Position numbers and translations under genes: made by a program
Notes under the pieces: model-generated
The model's database searches: none
The model's input: the letters and a program-made list of their open reading frames with translations, nothing else
Told to the model about the DNA's origin: nothing
Shown here: positions 9,201-16,460 of the stretch, piece by piece
How the letters are laid out: the number at the start of each line of letters is the position of its first letter
How positions within the stretch are numbered: the first letter of the stretch is position 1
Assembly: GCA_003854985.1 (NCBI GenBank)
Contig: RQOG01000123.1
Coordinates: 1-36,777 of the forward strand
DNA length: 36,777 nucleotides
Reading direction: 5' to 3'
DNA from: Calditrichota bacterium
Lineage (GTDB): Bacteria > Calditrichota > Calditrichia > Calditrichales > Calditrichaceae

Positions 9201-11050
9201 TTATGCGTTACCTGAGCCGAAGTCCATTCTAATAACCGCCGATGAGAAATATATCGGCGATAGAAAACCCGTGTCATGGCATCCAGAGCCAGCCAGGCCT
9301 GGAATGGAAGCAGCGCTGCTTCAACCAGCAGTCGCAGAATATCATTTGCTATTTTAGCCAGTGATATACTCTTAAGACTCTGACGGGTTGCCACCCATGT
9401 AAACGGCTGCACCAGGGAATGGAAGAACAGTTGAGTGGCGACCACAACAGTAGCTATCCACCCGATTTGAGAAGAAATTAACCAGGATACTATCAGCAAA
9501 GCCAGATTAGTTAAGGGCAACAGGCTGCGGCGCAGGTTGTCGATTATCTTCCAGCGTTCAAACCAGGGAAGCGGATTGGATGTTCGTCTACCACCGCCAT
9601 GTCGGGGAACAAACGGCATGATCCAATCTACAATCTGCCAATCTCCGCGTATCCAGCGGTGCTGCCGATTGATGTAACTTAGGTAATCCTGTGGAAATTC
9701 GTCATAAAGCTCAATGTCACTTGCCAGACCGACCCGGACGTGAGCGCCTTCTATCAAATCATGGCTTAAAAGCAGCGCTTCGGGAAATCTGCCGGAAAGA
9801 ATTCTATTGAAAGCGCGCACATCATAAATTCCCTTGCCGTGATAGGAACCTTCTCCCGCAAGATCCTGGTATACATCAGAAACCGCATTAGTATAAGGAT
9901 CGATGCCAACCGGGTACGAAAATAGCCGGCTAAAAGGTGAACCACTCATACTCGGCAGGGAGGGGCTAACGCGCGGTTGGATTATGGTGTAACCGGATTG
10001 GATATTACCTGCGCTGTCGAAACGCGCCTGGTTTAGCGGATGTGCCAAAGTTTCGATCATCCTGCGGGCGGTATCATTTGGCAGTTGCGTGTCGCTGTCC
10101 AGAGTAATAATGAATCTTATATCGGATAATTGGTCCTGGTTGCCGATATAAACCAGGCGATCAGCATCATTAGGCCGCATGTCACTAATAAAAGCATTGA
10201 GTTCTTCCAGTTTCCCGCGTTTACGTTCCCAGCCGATGAATTTTTGTTCGGATTCTGACCATTTCCGCTGTCGGTGGAACAGGAAGAAGCGTTCGCCGCC
10301 ATAGCGTTGATTGAGAGATTTGATGCCTTGCACCACGGCGTCGAGCAAGGGCTTGTCATCTTCACAATGGGCCTGCAGCGCATCTTTGTAATCCGAGAAT
10401 AGACCAAAAAGCAGATTGGCTTCTTTATTAGCAAGATAGCGTATCTCAAGTTTTTCCGTTTCCGCCTTGATCGTTTCCTGATCCGTCAGCATCATAGGCA
10501 CAATGACCAGTGTCGGGCAGGAATCAGGAATCCCCGATTCCCTGAAATCCATCTTCGGCAGAATGCGTGGGGGAAACAGCTGCGTTACCAGGTAATTCAT
10601 CACTTCAAGTGAGAGCTGGCTTACAGGAATTAATAAGAGAGCCGTGATAATAATCTGAATCCCTGTGGTATATGCGTGCAGACCAGGCAAAAAGGCCAGC
10701 AGAATGAATACAGCGGAGAAGAAAGCAAGCCCAAGAAAGTACACCGTTGAATGATGACAGGAAGCCCATTGCAGAGCGCGAAAACGCAAGGTCTCATGGC
10801 AGCCAATAAGCCGGGACATATCCTTGCTTTTTTCGCCAACTAAATATGTTCCAATGTGAATAGAACGTTCATCCCGGTTTGACTCTCCGGCAGCCTGGAT
10901 TGCCATATCTATGGCAGATTGAGCGACCTGGTTCTCGGCCAGTCCGGATCCCTGGTGAAGCCGCTCAACCACCCGGCGGTACTGATCGCGTGTGGCAAAA
11001 TCCATCCGGGGATAGATACCGGCGGGATCCTGTCGTAATATCTGTTCCAC
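3245..11050 (-). CDS. Cyclic beta-1,2-glucan synthase, main C-terminal part (GT84/GH94), downstream of an in-frame stop
   Basis: This 2601-codon frame carries nearly all catalytic parts of a ChvB/NdvB-type enzyme, which builds a protein-bound beta-1,2-glucan from UDP-glucose at the inner membrane, trims it and cyclises it. In order: membrane helices (about 90-160); a GT domain with LDSDTQ (about 316-321) and the QxxRW motif RQHRW (about 462); helices at 505-540 and 620-675; a glycoamylase-like domain (YNVSEGRLDHAFYDLL near 1050); and two C-terminal GH94 phosphorylase-like regions, the last with GTGDWNDGMN (near 2277), where the Asp of GDWND is the usual catalytic acid. The annotated start is a GTG with no ribosome site. 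The frame is open 8 codons further back to a TAA, and beyond that is the family's N-terminus in the same frame. No exporter gene (ChvA/NdvA) is nearby. Linkage type (beta-1,2) is assumed from the family. Confidence 0.9.
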   Translation of the reverse strand: MEQILRQDPAGIYPRMDFATRDQYRRVVERLHQGSGLAENQVAQSAIDMAIQAAGESNRDERSIHIGTYLVGEKSKDMSRLIGCHETLRFRALQWASCHHSTVYFLGLAFFSAVFILLAFLPGLHAYTTGIQIIITALLLIPVSQLSLEVMNYLVTQLFPPRILPKMDFRESGIPDSCPTLVIVPMMLTDQETIKAETEKLEIRYLANKEANLLFGLFSDYKDALQAHCEDDKPLLDAVVQGIKSLNQRYGGERFFLFHRQRKWSESEQKFIGWERKRGKLEELNAFISDMRPNDADRLVYIGNQDQLSDIRFIITLDSDTQLPNDTARRMIETLAHPLNQARFDSAGNIQSGYTIIQPRVSPSLPSMSGSPFSRLFSYPVGIDPYTNAVSDVYQDLAGEGSYHGKGIYDVRAFNRILSGRFPEALLLSHDLIEGAHVRVGLASDIELYDEFPQDYLSYINRQHRWIRGDWQIVDWIMPFVPRHGGGRRTSNPLPWFERWKIIDNLRRSLLPLTNLALLIVSWLISSQIGWIATVVVATQLFFHSLVQPFTWVATRQSLKSISLAKIANDILRLLVEAALLPFQAWLALDAMTRVFYRRYISHRRLLEWTSAQVTHKGAQAKVPVFLLLMSLMSLFSVIVGWTVQYWRPANIWMISPWLLLWFLSPVIGWLLNRRPVVKQPKFLLPAEDRQLLRNISRLTWRYFSDFVNKETSWLPPDNYQISHQNKLALRTSPTNIGLYMVSVISACDFRYLTLDEVIFKLTQTMKTISKLERYEGHLLNWYDLQTLEPLRPQYVSTVDSGNLLGALWVLDQWLDANLQAPLLDMKVFTGLYDTGEVLRQVIREEKVFGLNVQSLDELMRMWKSLPDHITEILNLLRQSEERAKDIYEKACESTTAQGNTIYWAGQMKNQLTALLSIADRYLTWITIVAEKTEDEIIGLDPDALMSFRQTINQAPSLKSLARGDVPFIALLQSLRQKTPVEEYALLNWIDRVIEAFERSKWMAGEMLASGEQLIQRGNELSGSINMHFLYNHQSRLFSIGYNVSEGRLDHAFYDLLASEARLGSFVAIARGDIPVEHWFAMNRPYGAIGRRRVLLSWTGTMFEYLMPLLYQRSFGSSLLDKSARDAVAIQIKYGLRHRVPWGISECAFGDVDIQKTYQYHAFGVPELGLKRGLVEKIVVAPYATLLAVSIAPRESVKNLKRLTGLGMLNNYGFYEALDYSHQSSREGESGVIVRTYMAHHQGMSLLALNNFLNNNCLQRHFHTDPRIRMVEPLLHERIPHLPSLHHISPRVRVSSVASVGEATPSVSQFETPHTSTPKTQLLCNGRYGLMLTNAGGGYSRWGNFEITRWRSDKTRDSWGTFCYIHDIDSNRLWCNTYQPTGGKVEGYCVNFTLDRAVFRRIDNSIESETEVVVTPEDDVEIRRMTLINRSPQSRRLDLTSYIELSLAPHNVDRQHPAFNKLFIQTEALPEQKVILAYRRARSDNDPAIFVAHRFTSEQNEDQILSFETDRRRFIGRGRTLARPMGAVQEPGSSQGFVLDPILSLRQSVNLNPGQRVQISLVLAAGETREQALSLMSKYSNLHAIDQAMDFAWSSAQLELRLLRIQPDDARRFQQLAGYLLYPNLLLRAGAKRIAENRKGQAGLWAHGISGDLPIVLVAIGEVMDVALVRQIVQAHTYWRMHGLVADLVILNEETGGYTQPLREQLEQLIQSHSVNTGVDEPGGIYLRNADLIFAEDLTLLRAVASIVLVAARGTLLQQLGVQLESPDLPAKMNLKRDLRDASAVLRFMELPFFNSLGGFTPDGREYVIYLGPGINTPAPWTNVIANPTFGTLLSETGAGFTWQGNSQRNRLTQWSNDAVTDPPSEALYIRDEETGVYWTPTASPIREDTAYRARHGAGYTVFEHNSHGIEQELIVFVPVDDKGGEPIKLQRLLLRNDTTRVRKLSITYYVEWTLGESPESSQMHVITNWDDEVHAMIARNYYNPDYADHIAFTAMSIPAESYTGDRTTFMGRNRSMENPLAMERTGLSRRIGAGLDPCAGLQITLKLAPGERNEITCMLGQATSLDKVHAMVLANRGNQAVEVILRQTQAWWDNRLSTIQVHTPELAADFMINRWLLYQSLVCRIWGRSAFYQSGGAFGFRDQLQDVMVLFHTLPGLAREHILLAASRQFKEGDVQHWWHPPGGAGIRSRISDDLLWLPYVVAQYIKTTEDVSILHEMVPYIDSPALKDDQHESFQSPEISSERSSLFEHCQRAIAHSQIFGSHGLPLIGTGDWNDGMNLVGAGGKGESVWLGWFMADVLKGMAEMSECLGQSELSKTYQQKRKTLIQCIEKSSWDGEWYQRATFDNGTPLGSATNKEARIFSLPQSWAWLSGAADPDRAGKALESAWSHLVCEDDKLVLLFEPPFDQTEPSPGYIKGYPPGVRENGGQYTHAALWLAMAMARSGDGDRAARMLRILNPIEHSRDPETVWRYGVEPYVVAADVSNLSGRIGSGGWSWYTGSAAWMYRAWVEEVLGLKVQGETLRLEPVIPSWWDGFQMIYRHGEAIYEIQIDNPEHCLRGVTRIELDGQLVKDGVIPLDRSLVKHRILVCLGKMPPADAN

Positions 11051-11074
11051 TATGCTGAGTTTTTCAAAGCATTC

Positions 11075-11077
11075 TTA
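11075..11077 (-). other. In-frame TAA interrupting the glucan synthase gene
   Basis: Reading 12433 down to 3245 in one frame, codons run L-I-D-W-TAA-E-C-F-E-K-L-S-I-V-E-Q-I-L-R-Q-D-P-A-G. The family normally reads straight through this region (a pattern like IDW-x-x-F-x-x-x-S-x-V-E-x-x-L-R-x-D-P). A single C-to-T change from CAA would give TAA. There is no frameshift: the two parts share one frame. No good ribosome site lies before the first start codons downstream (GTG 11050; ATG of MDFATRD). Nonsense mutation, sequencing error, or readthrough are all possible. Confidence 0.85.
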
Positions 11078-12433
11078 CCAATCGATTAAAGCAAGCTGAC
11101 GCAAACTGAAAAAAGCATTCCCTATGGATATTTGATCCTTTGCCTGGCGGTTTTTTTCACGCAGTCTAAGTTCGTTAAGAGATTTGTGGAATATATTCTC
11201 AAGCCAGCTCTGTACCGGGGCCAGAGCGGTCCTATCGTCATAGAGGTAATCAATCAGTTGAGCGGCGAAATATGAGCTGGGATTGGGTTGCGTCTCGGTC
11301 ATTTCCGCCATAATCGAAAAAAGCTGGTGGGGATATCGCCGGTCGACCGTTATAAGGCGGTTGGCCCAGAAATTAGCGATTTCACCTTCACGCAGGTCCG
11401 AAAGAGCCCGGCCGGCAAGTTTTTGGATACCCTCAATAAGGGCAGTACGCAGTATTTGAGGAACTGCCCAGAGCTCGCCAATCGAAAGCGGTTCCACTGA
11501 TTGATATGCCTCAATAAAGGCCAGAATATTCTCCTGATCCAGGGAAAGATCAGCATGAGCAGCAAGTTCACGCGCCAGACCATAGATTCGTGGCAGCCCA
11601 TAATCTTTTTCGCTGGCAAGCGCCGGCAGCTGCCGGTAAAATTGCCGGGGTAAATTTAGCCGGACGTCATTAGCGTTGCTCTCAAGAATATATTCATTAT
11701 CAAGAAGCCAATCAGTGGTAGGTGGTATGCTTTGCTGAAGACGACTTGCTTCGGATAGATCCAGACATATATCCTGGACCCACCTGCGACCCTGCTCGAG
11801 CCGTTTGAGCAGATTAGTATTCCGGATTGGCTTGGGATCTAGCTGATGTTCCGTGGCCAGATATCGGGCATGGTCCTGAAACTGCACCAGATTGAATGAA
11901 GCTCCATCAGAGCTCCAGTCCTCTCCAATCGGTCCAACACGCCGGGGATGCAGAACAAATACGGCAGGCGGAGTATCGCCGCTTTCTATTAAAATGGTGA
12001 AAGGAAGTCGCAATGTTTCGATTGATCCCTGGAGAATAATGACGGTCTCCCCGGAAACAAGCCATCGTGCATGATTCGCAAGTAAATCTCTGTCGATGCC
12101 GAACTTCGACCGCCGTATCCAGGCAAAGCTGAGCACGATTCCGATGAATCCACCCATAAGAATGTAGATTAGATTAGAAGGATATCGGTCAGGTGTTAAT
12201 CCCGAGTGCTGAAAACTCATCTGGAGTATTCCCGTAAGCGCTCCTAACAGAATAAACGCCGCGACCGCCCCAAAAATCAGACGCCAGCGGAAGGGGTCTT
12301 TCGTCCGGACTATCCCCTCCAAACTCTTGTTCACCCATGCAATACGGCGGTGACCCTTTTTTTGCAATTTAGCGAAGGCTTCACACGCCTCATCATGTTT
12401 GACGAAATAAGCAATGAGGATGCCTGGTTTCAT
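11075..12433 (-). CDS. Cyclic beta-glucan synthase, N-terminal part ending at premature TAA
   Basis: The 452-aa product begins with a soluble stretch of about 45 residues (YFVKHDEACEAFAKLQKKGH), then two membrane helices near 52-72 and 90-110, then a cytoplasmic region ending in the block that precedes the synthase core in this family (LLDNEYILESN, VRLNLPRQFYRQLP, LSIGELWAVPQILR). It stops at ALIDW because of an in-frame TAA; removing that codon joins it to the 2601-codon frame to give about 3061 residues, somewhat longer than rhizobial NdvB/ChvB (about 2800). The ATG at 12433 has GGGGAG 6 nt before it. Alone it contains no catalytic domain, so it would be useful only as a subunit or as part of the read-through protein. 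Confidence 0.88.
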   Translation of the reverse strand: MKPGILIAYFVKHDEACEAFAKLQKKGHRRIAWVNKSLEGIVRTKDPFRWRLIFGAVAAFILLGALTGILQMSFQHSGLTPDRYPSNLIYILMGGFIGIVLSFAWIRRSKFGIDRDLLANHARWLVSGETVIILQGSIETLRLPFTILIESGDTPPAVFVLHPRRVGPIGEDWSSDGASFNLVQFQDHARYLATEHQLDPKPIRNTNLLKRLEQGRRWVQDICLDLSEASRLQQSIPPTTDWLLDNEYILESNANDVRLNLPRQFYRQLPALASEKDYGLPRIYGLARELAAHADLSLDQENILAFIEAYQSVEPLSIGELWAVPQILRTALIEGIQKLAGRALSDLREGEIANFWANRLITVDRRYPHQLFSIMAEMTETQPNPSSYFAAQLIDYLYDDRTALAPVQSWLENIFHKSLNELRLREKNRQAKDQISIGNAFFSLRQLALIDW

Positions 12434-12452
12434 TTATACTCCCCGACAAAAA

Positions 12453-12480
12453 ATATTAATACCGCTATTCCAGGGAACAA
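12453..12480 (-). promoter_or_regulatory. Candidate promoter of the glucan synthase gene
   Basis: On the minus strand TTGTTC (12480-12475), a 16-nt spacer and TAATAT (12458-12453) stand 20 nt before the ATG at 12433. The match is moderate and was found by eye in AT-rich sequence, so it is a candidate only. Confidence 0.3.
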
Positions 12481-12496
12481 ACCAATTTTTTTATAA

Positions 12497-12637
12497 GATA
12501 CGGTAATACAAATCAAAGAAAAACTTCTTTCTGCTCTTAGAGTTATAGATAAGAAAGTCCGTGCCGCCGGTTGTTTAGCAGAAGACGTATTCATATCAGC
12601 AGGCCAACAAATTGTAGTAATGATGGTTAAGTTTTAG
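12497..12637 (+). pseudogene. Possible gene remnant in the 12434-12905 intergenic region
   Basis: The 472-base gap between the glucan synthase and the GH8 gene holds one protein-like frame on the plus strand: 46 codons after a TAA, reading IKEKLLSALRVIDKKVRAAG and continuing to VVMMVKF before TAG 12635. The amphipathic, charged pattern looks coding, but no usable start codon precedes it, so it may be the 3' scrap of a lost gene. Similarity to a known family is not recognised. From 12640 to 12905 I see only AT-rich sequence with no gene. Confidence 0.25.
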
Positions 12638-12905
12638 CATTTGATAATTTTTGATAATATAGTCTATGCAATAACCTAAACCAAATTGTTTGATAGAAAT
12701 TGAATTATAACTTTTTCCTAAAATGTTCTTTTATATCAAAAATATGTTTCTAATATCTATTTTTCGCCTTTATCAGGAATTAACCGGCTGAAAATTGATA
12801 TCCCTCGGTGTGCGCCTGTCATTATTGTTTTTATGCCGTCCAGGATATTAAATATTTCGTAGTGAATAACAGACCTTTTATTTTCAGCTATTCAGAATTA
12901 ACGCG

Positions 12906-14063
12906 TTATTTACCCGCGATGGAAGGCTGCCAGAAATTTCCGGTTATGGGCAACAAATATAGTGAACGGAGACTCATCGGAAACCAATGATCATCGCCCA
13001 GGCGGCTGCTGGTCATCTCCGCTCCGAACACATCGGCTATTTCCTGACTGTTGCACATGGCGGCCACGGCAAATCCGCCGACAAAGGCGCTGTTATGATA
13101 GCCGTCGTTATTATCGGTGCCGTCAAGATTATATCCGTCCTTAATATTGGCCGGACCGATACCGTATGCCCACCGGGATACTTTGGCACACCACGCTCCG
13201 GCCTGTTCATTGCCGTTCCAGATATAATCCAAAGCAATGCGCCAGGGAACGCGGCAGGCATCATACCAGAAATAAGGCACGCGGTCGGAATTACCGCCCG
13301 GGATTCCGCTTACCGATTGCCAGTCGGGCACCAGACCCGTTTCCGGATGGGCGGCGGCATTTAAAATCGTATAGGTATCATCCGCCAGTTTATTCCAGTC
13401 CTCATCGCCGCTTGCCTGCGCAAAGAGTCGGAAAAAGGCCGGCGTATAATACTGAATATCCGTTAAGTCGCATCCTCCCCATGCGGATCCTTTGGGCGAT
13501 GCTTTCGAATAGCCCGGGGCAAGCGCGAGCAGGCTGTCGCATTTAACGACAACACTGTTTTTAATAACCTGTATCACCTGTTTCGCTTCATCCAGATAAT
13601 TGCCTCCCCATTGATTATAAGCGGCAATCAGGCTGAAAGCCACGTCGATATCGCCGTCCGTCGCGCTTCCCGGATCATTAATGCCTTCGCAGCTTACATT
13701 CCAGGCCATCATCATATTGGCGTTTTCCGTTCGTTTTGATTTATAAAAATTATATAACCCGTCAAATTCTTTTTTATCCCCGAAATAGGCGGTTAAAATC
13801 ATACCAAAGCCGACGGCCTCAACCCGGGTTTCATCCGGGCCTTCGCAAACCACGCGGTAGTTGTCCTTACATTTAACCAGATATAATTCTTTCCATTTGC
13901 TGTACGCGTCCAGAGCCGCCTTATTAGTGATCGTACCCGGTTTATAGCCAAACGGATAATCCGCATTCTGAGGGAAAGGCCTGGATGCTTGTCCGCATCC
14001 TGTAAAAAAAACAAGCGCCATCAGAAACGTTAACAGATAAATTTGTTCTCCCATAGTAAGCAT
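12906..14063 (-). CDS. GH8-family glycoside hydrolase, lipoprotein
   Basis: A 385-aa protein with a lipoprotein signal (LMALVFFTGC, Cys23). The (alpha/alpha)6-barrel family GH8 cleaves beta-1,4 bonds in cellulose, chitosan, xylan or similar glucans. Evidence here is VEAVGFGM with E82 at the position of the general acid, and ATDGDIDVA (D136, D138, D140), the family's SDGDLxIA motif; YDACRVPWRIALDY and GYHNSAFVGG match later barrel segments. Start at 14063 is chosen because AAGGA precedes it closely; an ATG 9 bases later is the alternative. It faces a polysaccharide deacetylase across a 512-base divergent spacer, suggesting work on the same or related polymer outside the cytoplasm. Exact substrate cannot be read from sequence. 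Confidence 0.85.
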   Translation of the reverse strand: MLTMGEQIYLLTFLMALVFFTGCGQASRPFPQNADYPFGYKPGTITNKAALDAYSKWKELYLVKCKDNYRVVCEGPDETRVEAVGFGMILTAYFGDKKEFDGLYNFYKSKRTENANMMMAWNVSCEGINDPGSATDGDIDVAFSLIAAYNQWGGNYLDEAKQVIQVIKNSVVVKCDSLLALAPGYSKASPKGSAWGGCDLTDIQYYTPAFFRLFAQASGDEDWNKLADDTYTILNAAAHPETGLVPDWQSVSGIPGGNSDRVPYFWYDACRVPWRIALDYIWNGNEQAGAWCAKVSRWAYGIGPANIKDGYNLDGTDNNDGYHNSAFVGGFAVAAMCNSQEIADVFGAEMTSSRLGDDHWFPMSLRSLYLLPITGNFWQPSIAGK

Positions 14064-14266
14064 AATTCCTTTTTGTTCGTTGATCTTATTGTGTTTTACT
14101 AAAAAAAGCGCCCTTATCATGTCCGCTAATGCCCGGCTGAGAATCCTTTTCGATCAGAGTCAAGACATATTTTATAACCTTTCCCAATAGACAGGTTTGT
14201 CATACCTGCCTGTTCATACTGTTATTGCAGAATATAAATATTAAAAATTATACGGACAAGGAATAA

Positions 14267-14290
14267 TTCAAGTGTCAGATAATACTTGAA
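14267..14290. promoter_or_regulatory. Palindrome in the GH8/deacetylase divergent spacer
   Basis: TTCAAGT (14267-14273) and ACTTGAA (14284-14290) form a perfect 7-bp inverted repeat with a 10-nt spacer, close to the centre of the 14064-14575 gap between two divergent genes. A second, shorter one lies at 14192-14208 (CAGGT, 7-nt loop, ACCTG). Either could be an operator shared by both directions. No clear promoter hexamers could be fixed next to them, and no small gene is evident in the gap. Confidence 0.3.
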
Positions 14291-14575
14291 AGCACGAAAA
14301 TTCAAATGTTATTTATTAATTCTTTTTACTGATTATGATGTTTATATCATACTGTGTGTTTATTTCAAAACATATACCGATCATATTCGTTTAAGGACAG
14401 TCAATTAAAACCAGTCAATGTTTTTAATGTAGTTATTATCATTTGTCCGGTATTTCTTTTATCGATAAATTACCCTAAAAAAAAGAAGCCGGTTCAGAGC
14501 CCAGTATGGAATTTGCCCCAACAGGGACTCTTTCGGAGGAATCTGTAGAATCATATAGTATCTGGAGGTTTAATT

Positions 14576-15382
14576 ATGAATAGATTACTCATTTTGTTTT
14601 TTATTATTATTCCGGTGATTGGCCTTAACGCACAGGAGAAAGAAAAAATGGTCTGGAATAATCATCAATGCGCCGTAGCCCTGACCTATGACGACGGGCT
14701 GAATGTGCATTTAGACAAGGTGATCCCGGTCCTGGATTCACTGGAATTCAGGGGCACGTTTTACCTTCCCGGGAATTCAGCTGCGCTTGATAAACGATTG
14801 GACGAATGGCGGGCCGCCGCAAACAGAGGACATGAACTGGGCAATCACACCCTCTTCCATCCCTGCGCCGGTAAATCCATGGGCAGAGAATGGGTGCCGC
14901 CGGATTATGATCTGGATGATTACACCATAGGCCGGATGGTGGATGAAATCCGCATGGCTAATCTTCTGCTGAAAGCCGTTGACGGAAAAACCAGGCGGAC
15001 ATTCGCCTATACCTGCGGAGAAAACGCTATCGGCGACTCTGTTTTTACAGGATTAATCCGGGATGATTTTGTCGGCGCCAGAGGCGTCTTTCCGCGATTG
15101 GAAAATATTGCTTCCGTTGATATTTTCGACATCGGTTCTTTTATGATACAGGACAAAACCGGTGAAGATTTAATTAAGCTGGTAACCCAGGCCAAAGAAA
15201 CCGGTCGTCTGCTTGTTTTTTTATTTCACGGCGTAGGCGGCGAACATAACATCAATATCGATTTGGAAGAACATAACAAGCTGCTGTTTTACTTAAAAGA
15301 AAATGAACGGGATATCTGGATCGCACCTTTGGCGGAAATCGCGGAATATATCCGAAATCATGAAATTCCGGCGCAGCAATAA
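14576..15382 (+). CDS. Polysaccharide deacetylase (CE4, NodB domain), secreted
   Basis: This 268-aa protein has a cleavable signal (MNRLLILFFIIIPVIGLNAQ) and a NodB homology domain that removes acetyl groups from amino sugars or sugar hydroxyls using a metal ion. Motif 1 is TYDDG with D39 (catalytic base) and D40 (metal ligand); motif 2 is NHTLFH with H91 and H95 as the metal-binding pair. A late HG pair (FLFHGVGGE) supplies the expected motif 5 histidine. GGAGG is 8 nt before the ATG. It is divergent from the GH8 gene and 71 bases ahead of a PD40 lipoprotein. Family assignment is firm; whether the substrate is peptidoglycan, chitin-like or an exopolysaccharide is open. Confidence 0.9.
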   Translation: MNRLLILFFIIIPVIGLNAQEKEKMVWNNHQCAVALTYDDGLNVHLDKVIPVLDSLEFRGTFYLPGNSAALDKRLDEWRAAANRGHELGNHTLFHPCAGKSMGREWVPPDYDLDDYTIGRMVDEIRMANLLLKAVDGKTRRTFAYTCGENAIGDSVFTGLIRDDFVGARGVFPRLENIASVDIFDIGSFMIQDKTGEDLIKLVTQAKETGRLLVFLFHGVGGEHNINIDLEEHNKLLFYLKENERDIWIAPLAEIAEYIRNHEIPAQQ

Positions 15383-15453
15383 TTTCAGGAAAGCCAGCCG
15401 TTTGAGCAGTACAAATCGCGAGTAGTAAATGTATAAAACCGAAAGGCGTGAAA

Positions 15454-16416
15454 ATGAAAAATAAAATTTTATTAACAGCGCTGTTTAGTCTTTTATGCCT
15501 GGCCTGTCAAACAGAGAACATAACGGAGATCGACCTTGAAAATACACCTGCGGAGGTTGAGCTGTTCGCAGAAGGCATTATATCCACAAAGCTGTATGAA
15601 AGAGATCTGGCCATATCGCCAAGGGGGAACGAAATTATTTTTACTCTGAGCGATTACAGGCAGTCCGTCCGCTGCCTGGCAACTATCAAAAAAATCAATG
15701 GAAAATGGACAGAAAAACAAATCCTGGATTTCTCGGGTAATTATCAGGATATCGAACCCTGTTTTTCCGCAGATGGAAATCAACTGTTTTTTGCCTCAAA
15801 CAGGCCTGTTGACCGGGATTCGACGCGCAGCGATTTTAATATCTGGGTTTCTAACCTATTAAATTCCGGCTGGAGCGAACCGGAGCCCCTGAACCCGAAC
15901 ATCAATACAGACGGCAATGAATTTTATCCGTCGGTCAGTAAGAACGGTAATTTGTATTTTACGGCCGAAAGAGAAAACGGCATCGGCAGCGAAGATATTT
16001 TCTTAAGCAGGTATGCCGACGGTCAATACCTCATTCCCGAACATTTGGACGCCAATATCAATTCACCGGTTTATGAATTTAACGCTTATATCAGCCCGGA
16101 TGAAGATTTGATCCTGTTCAGCTCTTACGGCCGGGAAGACGACCTGGGCGGCGGCGATTTATATTACAGCAAAAAAGACGCGTCCGGCCGCTGGACGCCG
16201 GCCAAGAACATGGGACCGCCGATTAACTCCGATAAGCTGGATTACTGCCCTTTTATCGATATGGCCAGAGGCAATTTCTATTTTACAAGCGAGAGATTTA
16301 CGCCGGTAGATAAAAGAATAGAAACGGTCGATGAACTGGAAAACCGGGCCAATAGCATCCTGAACGGCATGGGAAATATTTACCGGATCAGTATGAAGAG
16401 TCTTTTGCTGGAGTAG
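15454..16416 (+). CDS. PD40 beta-propeller lipoprotein
   Basis: A 320-aa protein with a lipoprotein-like signal (LLCLACQ, Cys18). Four to five blades of PD40/TolB-like repeats follow, recognisable by the pattern xFSADGNQLFFASNR, xVSKNGNLYFTAER, xISPDEDLILFSSYG and PFIDMARGNFYFTSER. Propellers of this sort bind proteins or glycans and are common as periplasmic or surface lipoproteins in FCB bacteria. The ATG at 15454 is preferred over a GTG 6 bases earlier because GAAAGG then lies 7 nt upstream. It probably shares transcription with the deacetylase. No enzymatic motif is seen, so role is a guess: a scaffold or sensor. Confidence 0.8.
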   Translation: MKNKILLTALFSLLCLACQTENITEIDLENTPAEVELFAEGIISTKLYERDLAISPRGNEIIFTLSDYRQSVRCLATIKKINGKWTEKQILDFSGNYQDIEPCFSADGNQLFFASNRPVDRDSTRSDFNIWVSNLLNSGWSEPEPLNPNINTDGNEFYPSVSKNGNLYFTAERENGIGSEDIFLSRYADGQYLIPEHLDANINSPVYEFNAYISPDEDLILFSSYGREDDLGGGDLYYSKKDASGRWTPAKNMGPPINSDKLDYCPFIDMARGNFYFTSERFTPVDKRIETVDELENRANSILNGMGNIYRISMKSLLLE

Positions 16417-16460
16417 ACCTGCGATACAGGATAAAAAATCAGAATTTTGCAAAAGTAATA

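Noticed and set aside
11050..11075. Frameshift between the two glucan synthase parts
   Set aside because: Codon-by-codon reading shows both parts in one frame, separated by a single TAA and eight sense codons; no insertion or deletion is needed.
13037..13546. Overlapping open frames of up to 126 codons opposite and inside the GH8 gene
   Set aside because: They lie antisense or in other frames of a gene with clear GH8 motifs and have no ribosome sites.
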